Assembly (NCBI GenBank): GCA_020724025.1
Contig: DYHU01000157.1
Location: forward strand, 1-8,514
Length of the DNA stretch: 8,514 bases
Direction: 5' to 3'
From: Syntrophorhabdus sp.
GTDB taxonomy: Bacteria > Desulfobacterota > BSN033 > UBA1163
Shown here: in pieces, positions 5,386 through 8,514 of the stretch
Numbering within the stretch: position 1 is the stretch's first letter
How the letters are laid out: each line of letters opens with the position of its first letter
The notes under the pieces: generated by a model
Databases searched by the model: none
Told to the model about the DNA's origin: nothing
The model's input: the letters and a program-made list of their open reading frames with translations, nothing else
Made by a program: the position numbers and the translations under genes

Positions 5386-5393
5386 TCGATCAA
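5382..5393. repeat. 12-bp perfect palindrome holding both convergent stop codons
   Basis: TTGATCGATCAA contains the TGA of the phosphatase gene (5383-5385) in one arm and the complement of the arsC TGA (5390-5392) in the other. No T-run of useful length follows on either strand. Confidence 0.8.
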
Positions 5394-5815
5394 GATGATT
5401 CAGATTTTAAGAATTCTTCGACCCTTGACTTAATCTCCTCCCTCACCCTTCGAAAGACCACCATCCTTTCTTCAATCGTTCCAATGGCGGCGGCGGGGTC
5501 TTCAAAGGACCAAGCGATCCGTTTCCCCTGGCCGGGAAAATTTGGACAGGCCATGGCCGCATGGTCGCAGAGGGTGACTATATAATCAAACTCTTCATTC
5601 AGGAATTCATCCGTAGATTTTGATGTTTGCCCGGAGATATCGACCCCGATCTCTTCCATGGCACGAATGGCCAGAGGGTGGACATAGGATGGGAAGATCC
5701 CTCCGCTCCGTGCTTTCCAATCGCCTTGACCGAGAAACCTCATCAACCCCTCTGCCATCTGACTCCGTGCCGAATTGCCGGTACAAAGAAAAAGAACTTT
5801 TTTAGTCTCTGGCAT
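5390..5815 (-). CDS. arsC: Arsenate reductase ArsC, thioredoxin-coupled type
   Basis: This 141-residue protein has the low-molecular-weight tyrosine phosphatase fold and reduces arsenate to arsenite for export. The P-loop VLFLCTGNSARSQMAEG gives the nucleophile C11 and R17 (CX5R). C83 and C90 in VTLCDHAAMACP are the two further cysteines of the disulfide relay used by thioredoxin-linked ArsC (known cysteines 10, 82 and 89 in the pI258 enzyme). WSFEDP holds the catalytic Asp, D106. All are intact and the length is normal. Its ATG shares one base with the queF stop (TAATG) and is preceded by a GAAGGGA site within queF, so it depends on queF transcription and perhaps translation. No arsR, arsenite permease or acr3 gene is in the window, so the rest of the detoxification route must lie elsewhere. 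Confidence 0.95.
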   Translation of the reverse strand: MPETKKVLFLCTGNSARSQMAEGLMRFLGQGDWKARSGGIFPSYVHPLAIRAMEEIGVDISGQTSKSTDEFLNEEFDYIVTLCDHAAMACPNFPGQGKRIAWSFEDPAAAIGTIEERMVVFRRVREEIKSRVEEFLKSESS

Positions 5816-6219
5816 TATTTTCCCTTCTTCGCAGGAGCTTTAGGTTGATAAATGGCTTCGATGGTGCTCTTCATCCCTCCCCGGACATTGAATTCGCCGG
5901 TGACCACAGCACGGACCGGTTTGGAAGCGCTCACAAAGTCCCTGAGGATTCGATTCACAGCATTTTCATAGAAGATTCCCAGGTTTCGATAAGCCAAAAT
6001 ATACATCTTCAGGGATTTTAGTTCCACACACCATTGGTCAGGGAGGTAGCGGATGGTTATCGTGCCGAAGTCAGGCAGCCCGGACCGGGGGCAGATCGAG
6101 GTAAATTCCGGAATGGTGATGGTGATCTCATAATTCTTATATTGATTTTCGAAACATTCGATCTTGGGAAGGGAAGCATCAATCCCTGCCCGGGCATGTT
6201 GTTTCGTGTATTTCCTCAT
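5815..6219 (-). CDS. queF: NADPH-dependent 7-cyano-7-deazaguanine reductase (QueF)
   Basis: QueF reduces the nitrile preQ0 to the amine preQ1 in synthesis of the tRNA modification queuosine. At 134 residues this is the short, single-domain (Bacillus-type) form. FTSICPRSGLPDFGTI holds C43, which forms the thioimide with preQ0, and D50, the general acid. ELKSLKMY (66-73) is the QueF signature for NADPH binding, and AYRNLGIFYENAVNRI is the conserved following helix. A short Lys/Pro/Ala tail ends the protein. The ATG has AGAGAGG six bases upstream. No other queuosine genes are present; queF heads a two-gene unit with arsC, sharing one base. Confidence 0.95.
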   Translation of the reverse strand: MRKYTKQHARAGIDASLPKIECFENQYKNYEITITIPEFTSICPRSGLPDFGTITIRYLPDQWCVELKSLKMYILAYRNLGIFYENAVNRILRDFVSASKPVRAVVTGEFNVRGGMKSTIEAIYQPKAPAKKGK

Positions 6220-6239
6220 AGCGGCCTCTCTGTTAAGCC

Positions 6240-6268
6240 ATCTTAATTCAAAATGTTTGAATAATCAA
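6240..6268 (-). promoter_or_regulatory. Promoter of queF-arsC
   Basis: Minus strand TTGATT (6268-6263) and TAAGAT (6245-6240) lie 17 bases apart. Each matches consensus at four of six positions. Transcription would start near 6233, about 14 bases before the queF ATG, leaving room for the AGAGAGG site. Confidence 0.5.
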
Positions 6269-6276
6269 TATTCAAA
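6246..6276. promoter_or_regulatory. ArsR/SmtB-like operator with three half-sites
   Basis: Two overlapping perfect dyads are visible. ATTCAAA (6246-6252) and TTTGAAT (6256-6262) surround ATG. TTTGAATA (6256-6263) and TATTCAAA (6269-6276) surround ATCAA. The middle half-site is shared. The first dyad fills the whole spacer between the -35 and -10 of the queF promoter; the second is centred on the -35. ATTCAAA/TTTGAAT arms resemble known ArsR-family sites, which suits a transcript ending in arsC. No arsR gene is in the window, so the regulator is inferred. Confidence 0.55.
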
Positions 6277-6356
6277 AATAAGTGCATTTGATTAAACTGT
6301 GGGTTATAAAAAATCATCTCTACCATTTAATAACATTAATGAAAAGGGAGGAATCA

Positions 6357-7502
6357 ATGCCTTCGGAAAAGATGGGAAGAAGAAAATTCATGAAGAACCT
6401 GTCTTCGGCTTTTTTGGGGGTGGCGTCAAGTCATCTTTTAGGAAGCCTTCCATCTGCCCATGCAGAAAAGAAACCAGCCCTTGAATATCGAACCCTTGGC
6501 AAGACCGGATTGAAGGTGACGTCTGTGAGTATGGGGGTAATGAACTGTAGCGATCCGGCTGTGCTTCATCGGGCATTTGATCTCGGCATCAATTTTTATG
6601 ACACGGCAGACTGCTATATGGGAGGAAGAAATGAAGAGATGGTCGGAAAGGCCTTTGAAGGGAAGAGAACAAAGGTTTTCATCCAGACGAAGGTCCATCC
6701 GAATAGCGAAAAGAAGATGAGGGTTTCTGTGGAGACGAGCCTCCGCAGGCTTCGGACGGATTACATCGATGTCCTCCTTTGGCATGACCACCATACTCCC
6801 GAAGAAGTTTCGGACCGCGGTCTCTCCGAATTCATGGAGAAGATGAAGAAAGAGGGGAAAGCCCAATTTACAGGAATCTCTACCCACACCCGAATGGCGG
6901 CACTTTTAAGAGAAACGGTGAAGTCAAACCTCCATGATGTGGCTCTGGTCTCTTACAATTTCACGCATTCAAAGGATTTGAAAGAGGCAATCGCTCTGGC
7001 CGCCAGGTCAGGGATTGGGGTTGTGGCGATGAAGACACAGGCAGGGGGATATAAAAAAGAGAAGATGGGAGGCCTCAATCCGCACCAGGCCGCACTGAAA
7101 TATGTGTTGAGGGATCCGAATGTTTCCACAACCGTTCCAGGAGTGACCACGATCGAACAGATTGAGGAATGCGCTGCCGTGATGGGAACTTCTCTGACCC
7201 AGGGGAATCTGAATGAGTTGAAGGAGTATCGTGCCTTCCTTCAGGGAAAGGTGTGCACGATGTGCGGGGACTGCGTCGGGGAATGCCCTTATGGGGTTTC
7301 CCATCAGGAGCTGTTAAGGGTCGTCATGTATCACGATGGTTATGAAAAGGATCGACTCATCCAGGAGGCTTTAGAGGAAGGAGCGTTAGCACAAAATATT
7401 CAATTCTGTTCTGATTGCTCATCCTGTTCGGTGGTTTGCAGGAGAGGGCTTGATGTGAAAGCCCAGATGAGGCTGGTGCAGGCGTTAATCGCTCGGAGTT
7501 AG
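6357..7502 (+). CDS. Tat-exported aldo/keto reductase with C-terminal 2x[4Fe-4S] motifs
   Basis: A 381-residue protein. Residues 1-36 look like a twin-arginine signal (GRRKFMKNL, R8-R9, then a hydrophobic stretch and SAHA before the mature end), so a folded, cofactor-loaded enzyme would be exported. The aldo/keto reductase barrel follows (LEYRTLGKTGLKVTSVSMG) with the catalytic tetrad D82, Y87, K112 and H143 (FYDTADCY, IQTKVH, LLWHDHH). Near the end C300, C303, C306 and C310 (CTMCGDCVGECP) and C351, C354, C357 and C361 (CSDCSSCSVVC) can bind two [4Fe-4S] clusters, as in the ferredoxin-tailed reductase subgroup. Electrons could pass between the clusters and the barrel, but the partner and substrate are unknown. 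ATG at 6357 is chosen for its GGGAGGA site; an open frame upstream to 6282 lacks one. It is divergent from queF. Confidence 0.9.
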   Translation: MPSEKMGRRKFMKNLSSAFLGVASSHLLGSLPSAHAEKKPALEYRTLGKTGLKVTSVSMGVMNCSDPAVLHRAFDLGINFYDTADCYMGGRNEEMVGKAFEGKRTKVFIQTKVHPNSEKKMRVSVETSLRRLRTDYIDVLLWHDHHTPEEVSDRGLSEFMEKMKKEGKAQFTGISTHTRMAALLRETVKSNLHDVALVSYNFTHSKDLKEAIALAARSGIGVVAMKTQAGGYKKEKMGGLNPHQAALKYVLRDPNVSTTVPGVTTIEQIEECAAVMGTSLTQGNLNELKEYRAFLQGKVCTMCGDCVGECPYGVSHQELLRVVMYHDGYEKDRLIQEALEEGALAQNIQFCSDCSSCSVVCRRGLDVKAQMRLVQALIARS

Positions 7503-7532
7503 TAGGGGCGATTCATAAATCGCCCCTACTAA
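7499..7532. repeat. 15-bp perfect hairpin abutting the reductase stop codon
   Basis: The arms 7499-7513 and 7518-7532 are perfectly complementary around CATA, with core GGGGCGATT / AATCGCCCC. The left arm begins inside the stop codon region (TAG TAG). No T-run follows, so it may act as an mRNA-stabilising or weak terminating structure. Similar GGGGCGATTCAT hairpins are scattered in some bacterial genomes, which suggests a dispersed repeat. Confidence 0.85.
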
Positions 7533-7556
7533 ATATGGATAAAAACGGCCAATAAC

Positions 7557-8498
7557 ATGAAAACGACCGTCTTTTTTCTTACTTTGCTCCTATTGACATG
7601 GAACAGCCGATCTGAAGGAGCGACTCCTCTCCAGTCTCTCATTCCGAAAAAAGATCTACCCGAAGGATGGATCTTGATCGATGGACCTCAGGTCTACACG
7701 AAGAAGACCCTCTTTGAACGGATCAACGGCCAGGCAGAGCTCTTTTTCAAATATGGTTTTCAGAAGTCTGTTTTCGCCCTTTATCAGAACCAGAAGGATA
7801 AAGAGAATCAAATAGAACTGGACATTTACGACATGGGAAGTGTGCTTCACGCCTTTGGAATATTCTCAAGGTTTAGAAATGGCGATCGTGAAGGCGGGGT
7901 TGGGCTGGAATCATATGTTGAGAACCGGTCAGGTTTTTTCTATCAAGGGAAATACTTTGTAATGCTCTTTGGCACAGAATCGAATCCGGACCTTTTGAGA
8001 TATTGGTCTCTGCTCATTGCCAAAAACATCGCCGATCACTCGCCTCCACCCAGGGAGATAGGATTTTTCCCAAAAGAAGGCCTCAAGCCGGGTTCTATTC
8101 AGTATTTCCCGGAGGGGCTATTGGGGCGCAAATTTTTAGGCAGAGGTTTCCAGGGGACATATATGGAAAAGCTTCATGTTGAAGCTGCGGGTCAAGGAAA
8201 GGCAGAGGTTGTGGAGGGGGATGAAGTTAAGGCGAAGGATAGGGCTAAAGAGTCTAAACTCTTTATAGCTGTTTTTAAGAATTCTCAGGAAGCGATCAAT
8301 GCTTTAAAACATTACAGGGACGACCTTGCCAAGAAAGGAAAAGTTTATCAATTCAAATCAGACACTTTGAGGGGAGAGGATGATTATCAGGGAAAGGTCC
8401 TTGCGGTTCAAAGGAGATTCTATCTTCTTGGAGCAATCGGCTTCAATGAAAAAGAGGCCAAAATTCGTATGGCCGAATTCATGAAGAACATTAAATAA
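7557..8498 (+). CDS. Secreted protein resembling the DUF6599 family
   Basis: A 313-residue protein of unknown function. Residues 1-~22 (MKTTVFFLTLLLLTW..., then SRSEGA) form a Sec signal peptide, so the mature part is periplasmic or exported. The segments LFERINGQAELFFKYGF (52-68) and IYDMGSVLHAFGIFSR (90-105) are what I associate with DUF6599, a family of anaerobic and environmental bacteria; this is recognition from memory, not a search. A second half (~residues 175-313) repeats a similar mix of strands and ends in a helix (NEKEAKIRMAEFMKNI). No transmembrane segment follows the signal. The ATG lacks a clear ribosome-binding site. It lies 54 bases after the Tat reductase, behind a strong hairpin, and the shared export suggests but does not prove a common role. 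Confidence 0.75.
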   Translation: MKTTVFFLTLLLLTWNSRSEGATPLQSLIPKKDLPEGWILIDGPQVYTKKTLFERINGQAELFFKYGFQKSVFALYQNQKDKENQIELDIYDMGSVLHAFGIFSRFRNGDREGGVGLESYVENRSGFFYQGKYFVMLFGTESNPDLLRYWSLLIAKNIADHSPPPREIGFFPKEGLKPGSIQYFPEGLLGRKFLGRGFQGTYMEKLHVEAAGQGKAEVVEGDEVKAKDRAKESKLFIAVFKNSQEAINALKHYRDDLAKKGKVYQFKSDTLRGEDDYQGKVLAVQRRFYLLGAIGFNEKEAKIRMAEFMKNIK

Positions 8499-8514
8499 TT
8501 ACTAATGCGTCCAT

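Noticed and set aside
6282..6356. Upstream GTG start for the aldo/keto reductase
   Set aside because: No ribosome-binding site, and it would bury the twin-arginine signal 33 residues inside the protein.
6438..6887. Minus-strand 149-residue frame inside the aldo/keto reductase
   Set aside because: It is a shadow of a well-supported gene with no recognisable motif.

Overview
The window looks like a stretch of a bacterial chromosome from an anaerobic, deltaproteobacteria-like lineage. That placement is an inference and not firm. It rests on the gene mix: an orphan B12-domain radical SAM enzyme, a Tat-exported aldo/keto reductase with two ferredoxin-type [4Fe-4S] motifs, a lipid- or envelope-side protein resembling DUF6599, QueF and a thioredoxin-type arsenate reductase. 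No rRNA, tRNA, CRISPR array, transposase or phage gene is visible.

Positions 1-1530 form a toxin-antitoxin island, entirely on the minus strand. Reading with that strand it holds: a strong sigma70-type promoter with a 5-bp-arm dyad over its -35 box; a (ATGT)7.5 microsatellite that fills most of the 5' leader; a vapB-like ribbon-helix-helix antitoxin; only the first ~30 codons of a PIN (VapC) toxin, which begin at the vapB stop in a TTGA overlap; a complete dinJ-yafQ module; then the C-terminal two thirds of a PIN toxin without its N-terminus. The simplest reading is that dinJ-yafQ inserted into vapC, leaving toxin head and tail on either side. A 10-bp direct repeat (CTTATTTTTT) brackets the dinJ-yafQ segment exactly 600 bp apart. 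An unidentified partial reading frame runs off the left edge.

Positions 1560-3720 carry two hairpin-forming repeats, a promoter that nearly abuts a GTG start, and a 575-residue B12-binding/radical SAM protein. Its last codons lie in one arm of a 21-bp inverted repeat; the other arm lies about 135 bp downstream, so a small mobile or palindromic element may have replaced the original end of the gene.

Positions 3719-5385 are a probable two-gene operon: a zinc alcohol dehydrogenase and a histidine phosphatase. It converges, with a 4-base gap, on a minus-strand queF-arsC pair (6219 down to 5390) joined by a 1-base TAATG overlap. The two convergent stop codons sit inside one 12-bp palindrome.

The queF-arsC promoter contains three ArsR-like half-sites. 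One dyad fills the 17-bp spacer between -35 and -10, so arsenic control of the pair is a testable idea. Divergently, at 6357-8498, lie the Tat-dependent Fe-S aldo/keto reductase and a secreted DUF6599-like protein, separated by a 15-bp perfect hairpin that begins at the reductase stop codon.
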